This document shows, one piece after another, positions 16,305 to 24,119 of a stretch of DNA of 32,991 nucleotides. Each line of letters starts with the position of its first letter. The first letter of the stretch is position 1. The notes beneath the pieces are model-generated. The model was not told the DNA's origin, made no database searches, and saw only the letters and a program-made list of their open reading frames with translations. This DNA is from Micromonospora sp. HK10 (GTDB lineage: Bacteria; Actinomycetota; Actinomycetes; Mycobacteriales; Micromonosporaceae), in NCBI RefSeq assembly GCF_000982955.1, contig NZ_KQ058653.1:1-32991 (forward strand), given 5' to 3'. The translations under genes and the position numbers were made by a program.

Positions 16305-17354
16305 ATGGCGGTGCCGGTGATCGCGGGTCTGGGCACGGCGCAACCGCCGGCGGCCGGGCAGGAGGAGCTGTGGGCGGGCTTCTTCTCGAAGCACTTCTCC
16401 GGGACCACCCGGGCCCTGGCCGAGCGGATCTTCGCCAACTCCGGGGTGTCCCGCCGGCAGGCGGCGGTGAACCCGCTGCTGGAGGACGTCTCGGAGTGGC
16501 CCACCGAGCGCCGGATGCGCCGCTACCAGGTCGAGGCGCTGCCGCTCGGCAAGGAGGCGGTGAGCCGGGCGCTGACCGCCGCCGGACTGGACGCGGGCGA
16601 CGTGGGGCTCTTCGTGGTCTGCTCGTGCACCGGGTACGCCACCCCGGGGCTGGACATCCTGCTCGCCCGGGACCTGGGCATGGCCCCGGACACCCAGCGC
16701 ATGTTCGTGGGGCACATGGGGTGCTACGCGGCGCTGCCGGGGCTGGGCGCGACGAGCGACTTCGTGACCGCCCGGGGCCGGCCGGCGTTGCTGCTCTGCG
16801 CGGAGCTGACCAGCCTGCACATCCAGCCGGCCGGGTCCCGGGTGGACACCCAGCAGATCGTCTCGCACGCGCTCTTCTCGGACGCCGCGGTCGCCGCCGT
16901 GGTCGTCCCCGGCGGTCGGGGGTACGCGCTCCGCGAGATCACCTCGGTCACGGACACCTCCACGGCGGACCACATGACCTGGGACGTCACCGACGCCGGC
17001 TTCCGGATGGGGCTGTCGCCGAAGGTGCCGCAGGTGCTCTCCCGCCATGTCCGGGCGCTGGTCGACGACCTGCTGACCCGGCATGGTTGCAGCCTCGCCG
17101 AGGTGGACGGCTGGGCGGTGCACCCGGGCGGCCCGCGCATCCTCAACGTCGTCGAACGGGAACTGGCGCTGCCGCCGGCGGCGCTGGCCGCGTCCCGGGC
17201 CACCCTGGACGAGCACGGCAACTGTTCGTCCCCGACGGTGCTGCTGATCCTGGACCGGCTGCACCGGGCACAGCCGTCGCCGGAGCGGGTCGTGATGCTC
17301 GCCTTCGGGCCGGGCCTCACCCTCTACGCGGCGCTGCTGGAGCGCGCCGCCTGA
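16305..17354 (+). CDS. Type III polyketide synthase
   Basis: A 349-residue chalcone/stilbene synthase-superfamily enzyme acting as a homodimer on acyl-CoA starters with malonyl-CoA extenders. The catalytic triad is complete: Cys140 (GHMGCYAALPG), His273 (WAVHPGGPRIL) and Asn306 (DEHGNCSSPTV); a GFGPG-like loop appears as AFGPG near the C-terminus. The ATG at 16305 has GAGAGGTGG upstream; a GTG at 16296 is an alternative. With the prenyltransferase and methyltransferase it probably makes an alkylresorcinol-type or alkylpyrone-type phenolic lipid; product class is inferred from context, not from active-site residues. Confidence 0.93.
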   Translation: MAVPVIAGLGTAQPPAAGQEELWAGFFSKHFSGTTRALAERIFANSGVSRRQAAVNPLLEDVSEWPTERRMRRYQVEALPLGKEAVSRALTAAGLDAGDVGLFVVCSCTGYATPGLDILLARDLGMAPDTQRMFVGHMGCYAALPGLGATSDFVTARGRPALLLCAELTSLHIQPAGSRVDTQQIVSHALFSDAAVAAVVVPGGRGYALREITSVTDTSTADHMTWDVTDAGFRMGLSPKVPQVLSRHVRALVDDLLTRHGCSLAEVDGWAVHPGGPRILNVVERELALPPAALAASRATLDEHGNCSSPTVLLILDRLHRAQPSPERVVMLAFGPGLTLYAALLERAA

Positions 17355-17382
17355 CGGGACGGCGACCGCCGCTCCGCGTCGA

Positions 17383-17388
17383 TACGCT
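17383..17388 (+). promoter_or_regulatory. -10 element before the 17395 gene
   Basis: TACGCT fits TAnnnT and is 6 nt before the ATG at 17395, the arrangement of a leaderless transcript. This would separate the gene from the polyketide synthase operon. Confidence 0.45.
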
Positions 17389-17394
17389 CTGCCG

Positions 17395-17961
17395 ATGACC
17401 CCTGACGAGCGGACCCGGCGCGCGCTGCTGGCCGGGCTGACGGTGGCGGCGCTGGTCGCCGGTGGGTGGTGGTGGCGGGCCGCGGCGCCGGCCGTCGACC
17501 GCGCCGAGCCGGGGCCCACCGGGTCGCCGGCCGCCGTCCTCGAGCCCGGCTTCCGCGTGACGATCGATGACCGGACCGGCCAGGTGCTGCCGGGACCGGA
17601 TGCCGACCCGGATCAGCGGGTGGTGATCCACCAGGCCCCCGACGGCACGGTGCGTCAGCTGGACGACTCGCAGGTGTTGTGGCGGGAACGGTCCCATCTG
17701 CGGCCGGACGCCCCGCCGGTGCGGCGCCAGGCGAGCCCGTCGGACGCGGACCGGGTGGTGCTCACGGTCAACTGCTCCGGCCCCGGCTCGGTGGTCGTCG
17801 GGATCTCCGGCGCGCCCGTCGCCGAGCCGGAGCGCACGGTGAGCTGCGCGGGTGTGCCCGAGGTCGTGGTGCTGGAGACGGGGGACAGGCCGCTGCTGGT
17901 GCGGTTCGCCGCGCTCCGGGACGAGGTCGACCTCGACGCCCGGCTCGTGGCGGTGTCCTGA
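17395..17961 (+). CDS. Membrane-anchored exported protein, unknown function
   Basis: A 188-residue protein I do not recognise. An N-terminal hydrophobic helix (about 9-28, ending in WWWRAAAP) after RTRR anchors it or acts as a signal peptide. The outside part is beta-rich with two cysteines (TVNCSGPGS and TVSCAGVPE) about 24 residues apart, which could form a disulfide. The C-terminal half (VVLTVNCSG...LLVRFAAL) looks like a small beta-sandwich. It runs towards the next gene with 7 bases between stops. It has its own likely promoter, so membership of the polyketide cluster is doubtful. Confidence 0.75.
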   Translation: MTPDERTRRALLAGLTVAALVAGGWWWRAAAPAVDRAEPGPTGSPAAVLEPGFRVTIDDRTGQVLPGPDADPDQRVVIHQAPDGTVRQLDDSQVLWRERSHLRPDAPPVRRQASPSDADRVVLTVNCSGPGSVVVGISGAPVAEPERTVSCAGVPEVVVLETGDRPLLVRFAALRDEVDLDARLVAVS

Positions 17962-17968
17962 GCGGTGC

Positions 17969-18679
17969 TCAGCCGGCCAGTCCGACCAGGTCGGCGCGGT
18001 AGTCCTCGACCGGTCCCAGCTCGGGCAGCACCCGGACCACGGTGCCGTCCCGGTCCACCAGGAGAGCGGCGGCGGTGCCCGGATGGGGGGCCAGGTGCAG
18101 ATAGGCGCGGAGGCCGCCGGCCGGGTCGGCGAGCGGTCGTACGCCGGGCGCCGGTGCGGCCCCGGCGCTGCGTCCCTCGGTGACCGTGATCACGGTGACG
18201 TCCCGTGGCGCGGTCGCCGCGGCGGTGCCCACCTGCTGCGGGCAGGCGCAGGCGTCGACCAGGATGATCATGGCGGGCAGCAGGCCGCGCAGCGGCACCG
18301 GGGAGTTGCCGGCGTCGACCAGGTCCAGCGCGGGCACCGGCCCGACCGGGCCGGGGGTGGCGCTCGGGAAGGGGACGACGGTGGGGCTGCCGCCGGAGCG
18401 GGTGGAGCGGGGCCAGGTCACGGCGGCCAACCCGCTCAGGGTCACCAGGACCGAGATCAGCAGGGCCACCAGCGGCAGTCGCAGCGGGCGGACCGGCGGT
18501 CGCGGGGCGCCGTGGCGCCCGCCCGGGTTCCGGCGCTCGCGGCGCAGCTCGCGGCGGATCTGGCGGGCCTCCTCGGCGAGCGCCGAGGGGTCGTCGGGAA
18601 CGACCACCCGACCCCACTCCGGTGGCAGGTCGGGCAGCCCGTCGGGTGGCCCGTGACCTTCAGCGTCAGGCATGCCCAT
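17969..18679 (-). CDS. Single-pass membrane protein with thioredoxin-like C-terminal domain
   Basis: A 236-residue protein. The N-terminal 75 residues are hydrophilic and charged (ALAEEARQIRRELRRERR), followed by one membrane helix (LPLVALLISVLVTLSGLAAV, about 77-96). The C-terminal part reads like a thioredoxin fold: MIILVDACACPQQVGTAA, then VTVITVTEG, and LLVDRDGTVVRVLPELG near the end. The C-A-C-P motif sits where thioredoxins have CxxC, so redox activity is uncertain. The ATG at 18679 has GGGGG 5 nt upstream; the ATG at 18673 is an alternative. Orientation and the Pro-rich linker suggest the C-terminal domain is outside the membrane. Confidence 0.75.
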   Translation of the reverse strand: MGMPDAEGHGPPDGLPDLPPEWGRVVVPDDPSALAEEARQIRRELRRERRNPGGRHGAPRPPVRPLRLPLVALLISVLVTLSGLAAVTWPRSTRSGGSPTVVPFPSATPGPVGPVPALDLVDAGNSPVPLRGLLPAMIILVDACACPQQVGTAAATAPRDVTVITVTEGRSAGAAPAPGVRPLADPAGGLRAYLHLAPHPGTAAALLVDRDGTVVRVLPELGPVEDYRADLVGLAG

Positions 18680-18815
18680 CGGACCCCCAGGAGCCGTCTC
18701 CGTGAGCGGACGTCGCGCCCGCCTCAAGCGTCCCGCACCGGCGCTCGTACCGCCACACCTGGGCGCACGTCGGATTCCAGGGCTACCATGGAAGGAGCGC
18801 ATCGCCCTAGATATC

Positions 18816-18883
18816 AACGCTCCGATCACTCGTACCGGGTTGTCATCCGATCGTCACGGAGCGTGTTCAAACCATCGGTTTGA
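18816..18883. promoter_or_regulatory. Two inverted repeats in the carD upstream region
   Basis: A perfect 17-bp dyad, TCAAACC-ATC-GGTTTGA, lies at 18867-18883. Just upstream ACGCTCCG (18817-18824) and CGGAGCGT (18857-18864) are perfect 8-bp complements 32 bp apart. Both lie in the 328-bp divergent gap between the thioredoxin-like gene and carD and are candidate operator sites. I see no gene in this gap. Confidence 0.45.
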
Positions 18884-18909
18884 CCGCCTGTCAAGCTGAA
18901 GAAATACCT
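18880..18909 (+). promoter_or_regulatory. Possible carD promoter overlapping a dyad
   Basis: TTGACC (18880-18885) and ATACCT (18904-18909) are 18 bp apart and would start transcription near 18916. The -35 overlaps the right arm of the 18867-18883 dyad. A second -10 candidate, TACCCT (18975-18980), lies closer to the gene without a good -35. Confidence 0.35.
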
Positions 18910-19007
18910 CTCACAGGGCCCCTGAGCTGCGCCAACGGTCAGGACAGCGGTGAGACATCGGTGCCTGACCGTGTTACCCTAGACACAGCGAAAGGGGTTT
19001 CGAACCT

Positions 19008-19493
19008 ATGGTTTTCAGTGTCGGCGAGACCGTTGTTTACCCCCACCACGGGGCCGCACTCATCGAGGCAATCGAGACTCGGGTCATCAAGGGCGAGCCC
19101 AAGCAGTACCTCGTCCTGAGGGTCGCGCAGGGTGACCTGACGGTCCGGGTGCCCGCCGAGAACGCCGAGATCGTGGGTGTGCGAGAGGTGGTCGGCGAAG
19201 AGGGCCTGGGCAAGGTCTTCGACGTGCTCCGTGCACCGCACACCGAGGAGCCGACCAACTGGTCGCGGCGTTACAAGGCGAATCTGGAGAAGCTGGCCTC
19301 CGGCAACCCGCTGAAGGTCGCCGAGGTCGTCCGCGACCTGTGGCGCCGGGAGCGGGAGCGGGGCCTGTCCGCGGGTGAGAAGCGCATGCTCGCCAAGGCC
19401 CGCGACATTCTCGTCGGCGAGGTCGCGCTGGCCGAGAAGAGCACCAAGGACGAGGCGGAGACGCTGCTCGACAAGGTGCTGACCGAGGCCTGA
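19008..19493 (+). CDS. carD: CarD, RNA polymerase-binding transcription regulator
   Basis: A 161-residue CarD/CdnL-family protein. CarD binds the RNA polymerase beta subunit and the upstream edge of the -10 region, stabilising open complexes at rRNA and other promoters. The N-terminal RNA polymerase-interaction domain (about 1-60) begins [17 protein letters not shown]. The helical C-terminal domain carries the conserved tryptophan ([11 protein letters not shown], near 85) that wedges the DNA, then basic helices ([18 protein letters not shown]). Length and sequence are standard for actinobacteria. AAAGGGG lies about 13 nt before the ATG at 19008. The next genes are ispD and ispF, a conserved arrangement. 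Confidence 0.97.
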   Translation: MVFSVGETVVYPHHGAALIEAIETRVIKGEPKQYLVLRVAQGDLTVRVPAENAEIVGVREVVGEEGLGKVFDVLRAPHTEEPTNWSRRYKANLEKLASGNPLKVAEVVRDLWRRERERGLSAGEKRMLAKARDILVGEVALAEKSTKDEAETLLDKVLTEA

Positions 19494-19536
19494 GTTCCAC
19501 CGCATCGTCGTACCCGACCCGTAGCAAAGAAATCCG

Positions 19537-19588
19537 AGGACCGCGACGTGACCGCGCAGCTCAACCCGCGCGGTGACGTCGCGGTCCT
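19537..19588 (+). other. Long hairpin covering the ispD ribosome site and start codon
   Basis: Bases 19537-19557 pair with 19568-19588 in 21 positions with one G-G mismatch (19550 with 19575) and a 10-nt loop. The left arm contains the Shine-Dalgarno AGGA (19537-19540) and the GTG start (19548-19550). The right arm codes for residues about 7-14 of IspD. TTGTTCC follows, so in RNA it also looks like an intrinsic terminator 43 nt after the carD stop. Either attenuation of carD read-through or translational control of ispD is possible. Confidence 0.7.
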
Positions 19589-20243
19589 TGTTCCTGCGGC
19601 CGGTGCCGGGGTACGCCTCGGCCCCGGCGCTCCGAAGGCGCTCCGGCCGCTCGCCGGCGAGCCACTGCTGGTGCACGCGGTACGCCGGGTCGCGGTGGCC
19701 GCCTCGGTGCACACCATCGTGGTGGCCGCCCCGGCGGCCGACGTCGAGGCGGTGCGGGCGCTGCTCGCGCCGGTGGCCCCGGTGACCGTGGTCCCCGGCG
19801 GCGCCGAACGGCAGGCGTCGGTGGCCGCCGCGCTGGCCGCCGTCCCGGCCGGGCCGGAGATCGTCCTGGTGCACGACGCCGCCCGGGCGCTCACCCCGCC
19901 CGCACTCGTCGAGTCGGTGGCCGCGGCGGTCCGCGCCGGTCACGACGCGGTGATCCCGGCCCTGCCGGTGGTCGACACGATCAAGGAGGTCGACACCGGC
20001 GAGCGGGTCCTCGGCACGGTCGACCGGTCCGCTCTCCGCGCGGTACAGACCCCGCAGGGCTTCCGGCGGTCGGTGCTGGCCGCCGCGCACGAGGCGGCCG
20101 GTGACCCGCTGACCGACGACGCCGGCCTGGTCGAGAAGCAGGGCGTACCGGTGTTCTGCGTACCCGGGTCGGAGCTGGCCCTCAAGATCACCCGGCCGTT
20201 CGACCTGGCGCTGGCCGAGTACCTGCTGGCGGCCGGGGCCTGA
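19548..20243 (+). CDS. ispD: 2-C-methyl-D-erythritol 4-phosphate cytidylyltransferase
   Basis: A 231-residue IspD, which joins CTP and methylerythritol 4-phosphate in the MEP pathway to isoprenoids. The nucleotide-binding loop [10 protein letters not shown] with the following lysine (APKAL) is at about 16-31; [17 protein letters not shown] and TDDAGLVE are the other family motifs. The GTG at 19548 is the only in-frame start compatible with a full N-terminus; its ribosome site and start lie in a long hairpin. ispF follows after 16 bp. Confidence 0.96.
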   Translation: MTAQLNPRGDVAVLVPAAGAGVRLGPGAPKALRPLAGEPLLVHAVRRVAVAASVHTIVVAAPAADVEAVRALLAPVAPVTVVPGGAERQASVAAALAAVPAGPEIVLVHDAARALTPPALVESVAAAVRAGHDAVIPALPVVDTIKEVDTGERVLGTVDRSALRAVQTPQGFRRSVLAAAHEAAGDPLTDDAGLVEKQGVPVFCVPGSELALKITRPFDLALAEYLLAAGA

Positions 20244-20247
20244 CGCG

Positions 20248-20253
20248 TACCCT
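20248..20253 (+). promoter_or_regulatory. -10 element for a leaderless ispF transcript
   Basis: TACCCT lies 6 nt before the ispF ATG at 20260 and no Shine-Dalgarno sequence is seen, so ispF may have a private start site besides read-through from ispD. Confidence 0.4.
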
Positions 20254-20259
20254 CGGCTC

Positions 20260-20742
20260 ATGATCGTCCCTCGGGTGGCCATCGGCACCGACGTGCACGC
20301 CTTCGCGCCCGGCCGGCCCTGCTGGGTCGCCGGCCTGCACTGGCCGGGCCAGGACGGCCTGGCCGGCCACTCCGACGCCGACGTGGTGGCGCACGCCGCC
20401 TGCAACGCGCTGCTCGCCGCGGCCGACCTCGGCGACCTGGGCGCGAACTTCGGCGTGGACCAGCCCGAGTGGGCCGGCGCCTCGGGAGTCGCGCTGCTCA
20501 CCGAGAGCGCCCGGCGGGTCCGGGCCGCCGGCTTCCGGATCGGCAACGTGTCGGTGCAGGTGATCGGCAACCGCCCCAAGATCGGCCCACGCCGGGCGGA
20601 GGCGCAGCGGGTGCTCTCCGCCGCGGTCGGCGCCCCGGTGGCGGTCTCCGCCGCCACCACCGACGGGCTCGGCTTCCCCGGGCGCGGCGAGGGGCTGACC
20701 GGGATCGCGGTGGCCCTGGTGTACGAGGGCCCGGCCGACTGA
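20260..20742 (+). CDS. ispF: 2-C-methyl-D-erythritol 2,4-cyclodiphosphate synthase
   Basis: A 160-residue IspF, a homotrimeric enzyme that closes the cyclodiphosphate ring in the MEP pathway. Metal ligands Asp11 and His13 (GTDVHAF) and His45 ([10 protein letters not shown]) are in place, as are DLGDLGANF and the substrate-loop segment [11 protein letters not shown]. The C-terminal [23 protein letters not shown] matches the family. The length is normal. It follows ispD by 16 bp. In many actinobacteria cysS comes next, but here accessory genes follow. Confidence 0.97.
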   Translation: MIVPRVAIGTDVHAFAPGRPCWVAGLHWPGQDGLAGHSDADVVAHAACNALLAAADLGDLGANFGVDQPEWAGASGVALLTESARRVRAAGFRIGNVSVQVIGNRPKIGPRRAEAQRVLSAAVGAPVAVSAATTDGLGFPGRGEGLTGIAVALVYEGPAD

Positions 20743-20774
20743 GCCGGGCGGTCGTCCGTCGGGGCCCGGCCGGC

Positions 20775-20862
20775 CCGGACGGCCCAGGCTTCGGCGCACC
20801 GGGCCGGACGGCCCAGGCTTCGGCGCACCGGCCCGGATGGCCCCGGCCCGGATGGCCCCGGC
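20775..20862. repeat. Short tandem repeats between ispF and the secreted-protein gene
   Basis: Two 29-bp units (20775-20803 and 20804-20832) match at 28 positions. They are followed by two identical 15-bp units (20833-20847, 20848-20862), and degenerate CACCGGGC-type repeats run on to about 20916. The array lies between convergent genes. It contains no clear terminator. Confidence 0.75.
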
Positions 20863-20924
20863 CCCGGCGCACCGGGCAGCCGCCCCGCGCACCGGGCCGG
20901 CGGCCCCGGCCCGGATTCACCGGC

Positions 20925-21452
20925 TCAGTCGACGTCGGTGCAGACGTTGTGGGTCGTGCCGTGCAGCATCGTGATGGTCTTCGCGAGGCTCGGGTCGAAC
21001 CGCACCACGAACTGGCCGTCGACGATCCACAGTCCCTTCGGCAGCGAGCCCCCGTTCTCCCGGAAGCCGAGCAGCACCGGACCGGTCACGTACCAGGTCA
21101 TCGACCCGTCGGTGCCGTAGACGACCAGGGAGGTGCCGCTCGCGTCCGCGGTGGAGGTGGCGCCGGTCTCCAGATTGGTCACCCGGTCGATCAGGGCACC
21201 GGTGTACAACTCCCGCTTCGGCGAGCCGTCCGGATAGGTCGCCAGGGTCAGCTTCCGTACCTCGTCGACGATCGGCTCGACCCGCACCGCGAATTCGCAC
21301 CGGGCCCCGGCGGGCAGTTCGAACGCCTCCTGCGGGGCCGGCTCCCAGGCGCCCGGGGCGCTGTCGACGGTCGCGGCGGACGCCGTACCCGGCAGGGCCG
21401 CGCCGATCAGCGCGACCGCCGAGGCCAGCGCAAGCTTCATCCTGATTCGCAT
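20925..21452 (-). CDS. Secreted protein of unknown function
   Basis: A 175-residue exported protein. A signal peptide (RIRMKLALASAVALIGAALP) ends with a likely cleavage after TASA, near residue 26. The mature part of about 150 residues is beta-rich and begins with AFELPAGARCEFAVRV; two cysteines (early, and near the C-terminus in NVCTDVD) could pair. Similar small secreted proteins occur in actinomycetes without known function. The ATG at 21452 is chosen because GGAG lies 5 nt upstream; a GTG at 21458 would sit on the ribosome site. It is divergent from the BTAD regulator, which might control it. Confidence 0.8.
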   Translation of the reverse strand: MRIRMKLALASAVALIGAALPGTASAATVDSAPGAWEPAPQEAFELPAGARCEFAVRVEPIVDEVRKLTLATYPDGSPKRELYTGALIDRVTNLETGATSTADASGTSLVVYGTDGSMTWYVTGPVLLGFRENGGSLPKGLWIVDGQFVVRFDPSLAKTITMLHGTTHNVCTDVD

Positions 21453-21633
21453 GATCACTCCATCCGTACGGGGTCAGGGCCGGACCAGGATGCGCGGCCC
21501 GGCTCACCACGGGGTCACCACCGCGGGGCGGGTGCAGCGGTGCCGTACCCGGCCGGACAGGCCGCCGGGCACCGGTCACCCACCAACCGCTCACCGGCGC
21601 CTGACAACCCGCCCGACCGCCCAGCCGGTCCTT

Positions 21634-21643
21634 TCCATATGGA
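21634..21643. promoter_or_regulatory. Palindrome over the start codon of the BTAD regulator
   Basis: TCCATATGGA is a perfect 10-bp palindrome that contains the ATG at 21639. No Shine-Dalgarno sequence precedes it. It might be an autoregulatory site, but a 10-bp palindrome can arise by chance. The rest of 21453-21638 shows only scattered CCGTACGG-like sequences. Confidence 0.25.
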
Positions 21644-22994
21644 CTTCCGACTACTTGGCCCCTTCGAGGCACGCCACGAGGGACGACCGGTCGAGGTGGG
21701 CAGCCGGCGGCAGGAGCGCTGCCTGCTCGGGGTGCTGCTGCTCGACGCGGGACGGGTGGTGGACACCGAACGCCTCATCGACCTGCTCTGGTCCGACCGG
21801 CCGCCGGCTTCGGCCCGGGGCACCGTGCAGACGTACATCGGCCGGCTGCGCGGGTCGCTGTCGCCGTACGGGGTGCGGATCAGCACCCGGGGCGAGGGGT
21901 ACCTCGTGGAGGGGGACGGCCACCGCGTCGACGTCGACGAGTTCGGTGAGCTGGTCCGCCGGGCCGGGGCGGTCGCCGACCCCGCCGAGCGGGTGCGGCT
22001 GCTCGACCGGGGGCTGGCGCTCTGGCGTGGGCCGCTGCTGGCCGACGCGGCCGACGCCGAGCTGCGGGATCGGCTGCACGGCGCCGTCGAGGAGCTGCGG
22101 TTGGTCGCCGTCGAGCTGCGCGCCGAGGCGCGGCTCGCGCTCGGCCAGCACGCCCAGGCGATCACCGAGCTGATGCCGTTGGCGGACGCGTACCCGACCC
22201 GGGAGCAGCTGGTCGGCGTGCTGATGACCGCGCTGTACCAGGGTGCCCGGCAGGCCGACGCGCTGCGCCTCTACCGGACGACCCGGCGGGTGCTCGTGGA
22301 CGAGTTGGGCATCGAACCGGGGCCGCGGCTGCGCGAGGTGCACCGCCGGATCCTGCGCGGCGACCACCGGCTGGACCGCCCCGGACGGCCGGTGTACGAG
22401 GTGCGGGTGCGCGACGAGAGCCTGCCGTGGAGCGTCGGGGGTCATCCGGCGTTGGACTTCTGCAACACCTTCGCCGGCTGGGGGCAGGAGCCGCCGCTGC
22501 CCGGCTCGGAATGGCTGCGCGGCTACCGCACCCTGGCGGTCTGGGCCGGGCACGCCGGTCTCCTCGACGACGTCTCGGTGAGCCGGCTGGCACTGCTGGC
22601 CCGGCGGGACCCCGGCCGGGCCGAGGAGGTGCTCGCCGAGGCCCGCCGGCTGCGGACCGCGCTGCACGACTGCCTCGTCGATCCGGACGACCGCCCGGCC
22701 TTCGACGTGGTCGCGCGGTCCGCGGAGGCCGCCGCCAAGGTGCTGGTGTTCCGGCGCGAGACCGACGGCCGGGGGCACTGGTGGCCGGACCTCACCGCCG
22801 GGCTCCGGACGCCCCTGCACGCCGTCGCGTGGTCCGCCGCCCAACTGCTCGCCGACCCGCGCCGGCTCGCCCTCCGGGTCTGCGCCGACGAGCGGTGCGG
22901 TTGGCTCTTCCTGGACGAGAGCGGGCTGCGTCGCTGGTGCAGCCTGGGCACCTGCGGCAACTCAGCGGCCGGGTCCGTCTGCCACAGCGCCTGA
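21639..22994 (+). CDS. SARP/BTAD-type regulator fused to an ABATE-CGNR-like zinc finger domain
   Basis: A 451-residue three-part protein. Residues 1-92 form an OmpR-type winged helix (FRLLGPFEARHEGRPVEVG, GTVQTYIGRLRGSL). Residues 95-245 form the BTAD helical repeat domain of the SARP/AfsR family. From about 262 an ABATE domain begins (HPALDFCNTFAGW), ending in a zinc-binding motif with Cys415, 420, 434 and 439 (C-x4-C, C-x4-C). The signature after the last Cys reads CGNS, where the family has CGNR, and the tail lacks the usual arginines. SARPs activate specialised-metabolism genes; the ABATE-CGNR family is thought to bind nucleic acid. It is divergent from a secreted-protein gene. Confidence 0.85.
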   Translation: MDFRLLGPFEARHEGRPVEVGSRRQERCLLGVLLLDAGRVVDTERLIDLLWSDRPPASARGTVQTYIGRLRGSLSPYGVRISTRGEGYLVEGDGHRVDVDEFGELVRRAGAVADPAERVRLLDRGLALWRGPLLADAADAELRDRLHGAVEELRLVAVELRAEARLALGQHAQAITELMPLADAYPTREQLVGVLMTALYQGARQADALRLYRTTRRVLVDELGIEPGPRLREVHRRILRGDHRLDRPGRPVYEVRVRDESLPWSVGGHPALDFCNTFAGWGQEPPLPGSEWLRGYRTLAVWAGHAGLLDDVSVSRLALLARRDPGRAEEVLAEARRLRTALHDCLVDPDDRPAFDVVARSAEAAAKVLVFRRETDGRGHWWPDLTAGLRTPLHAVAWSAAQLLADPRRLALRVCADERCGWLFLDESGLRRWCSLGTCGNSAAGSVCHSA

Positions 22995-23036
22995 ACCGGC
23001 CGGCGGTGCCGCCCGGCGCGGGCGGGGACGGGCGGC

Positions 23037-23042
23037 TACGCT
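23037..23042 (+). promoter_or_regulatory. -10 element for a leaderless TPR gene transcript
   Basis: TACGCT lies 7 nt before the ATG at 23050, with no Shine-Dalgarno sequence. Confidence 0.4.
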
Positions 23043-23049
23043 CGCCGGG

Positions 23050-24069
23050 ATGTCGAGTGACGCCGCCCCCGACCAGTCCGCCGCCGACGGCTACCTCCAG
23101 CGCGCCCGGCTCCTCGCCGAGCTGGGCCGGTACGACGAGGCGATCGGTGAGCTCAGCCTCCTGATCGCCGCCGCGCCGGGCCACGCCGACGCGCTGACCA
23201 TGCTGGCCCGGATGCACCTCGCCGGCGACCGGGCGGCCGAGGCGCTGGACGCCGCCGAGGCGGCCCTGGCGGTCGCGCCGGACGCCGTACCCGCGCTGGT
23301 GGCGCGGGGGTTCGCGCTGGCCGACCTGGAACGGTGGAAGGAGGCCGCGGCCACCGCCGACCAGATCCTGACGCTCGGCCCGACCGACCCGTACGCCCAG
23401 CGCAGCGCCGCCGCGATCCTGTCCGGCGCGCGCAACGGCCAGCCGGCGCTGGACGCCGCCTGGCGGGGGGTCGAGCTGGTGCCGGAGGAGCCGCAGGCGC
23501 ACCTGGTGCTCGGCCTGGTGGCCTCCCGGCTGGGACTGTTCGACCTGGCCGAGCGGGCCTACCGGGAGGCGCTGCGGCTGGACCCGCAGCTGGCCGAGGC
23601 GCGCCACGACCTGGGGGTGATCCGGCTGGACCAGCGGCGCTACGCCGAGGCCCTGGAGCACCTGACCGAGGCGGCCGCCATGGACCCGGCGCGCGGCGAC
23701 GCCGGCCGGACGATCGGCGACGGACTGCGCCGGGTGGTGCTCCACGCGGCCGGCTGGTCGCTGGTGGTCACGGTGCTGGTCGCCTTCCTGGCCCCGGCCG
23801 CGCCCGGACTGTCCCGGATCCTCGCCGGGGTGGCCGCGCTCGGCGGGGCGCTGGTCGGTTGGCGGTCCGCGGCCCGGCTGCCGGACCTGCTCGGGACGGT
23901 CCTGCCGGGGCTGGTCCGGTCCGACCGGAGCCTGGCCGTGGCGCTGTACGCGACGGCCGCCGCCCCGGTGTTCCTGGTCCTCTACGCGCTGGTCGGCGGC
24001 CCGTGGCCGCTGGTGTTGTCGGTGAGCGCGGCGATGCTGGCGTCGTTCGCGGTGTTGGCCCGGCGCTGA
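23050..24069 (+). CDS. TPR-repeat membrane protein
   Basis: A 339-residue protein. The first 220 residues consist of about five or six tetratricopeptide repeats (for example [35 protein letters not shown] read as helix pairs, and [24 protein letters not shown]). The last 100 residues hold three or four hydrophobic helices ([59 protein letters not shown]), so the TPR part is held at the membrane. Such proteins act as scaffolds; the partner is unknown. A likely leaderless start lies just upstream. Confidence 0.85.
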   Translation: MSSDAAPDQSAADGYLQRARLLAELGRYDEAIGELSLLIAAAPGHADALTMLARMHLAGDRAAEALDAAEAALAVAPDAVPALVARGFALADLERWKEAAATADQILTLGPTDPYAQRSAAAILSGARNGQPALDAAWRGVELVPEEPQAHLVLGLVASRLGLFDLAERAYREALRLDPQLAEARHDLGVIRLDQRRYAEALEHLTEAAAMDPARGDAGRTIGDGLRRVVLHAAGWSLVVTVLVAFLAPAAPGLSRILAGVAALGGALVGWRSAARLPDLLGTVLPGLVRSDRSLAVALYATAAAPVFLVLYALVGGPWPLVLSVSAAMLASFAVLARR

Positions 24070-24080
24070 CCGCTGCCCTC

Positions 24081-24119
24081 GCGGGCCGGCGCTGATCTCG
24101 GCCTACGGCGGGCCGGCGC
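24081..24119. repeat. 12-bp direct repeat downstream of the TPR gene
   Basis: GCGGGCCGGCGC occurs at 24081-24092 and 24108-24119, 27 bp apart. The 217-bp gap before the alcohol dehydrogenase gene shows no gene and no convincing promoter. Confidence 0.4.

Noticed and set aside
14166..17519. 1117-codon open frame on the minus strand opposite the polyketide cluster
   Set aside because: It crosses three well-supported genes on the other strand; its translation is Gly/Arg/Pro/His-rich and shows no family.
20469..22994. 841-codon reading of the BTAD regulator
   Set aside because: The extension runs in the wrong frame through ispF and opposite the secreted-protein gene; the SARP family start MDFRLLGP is at 21639.
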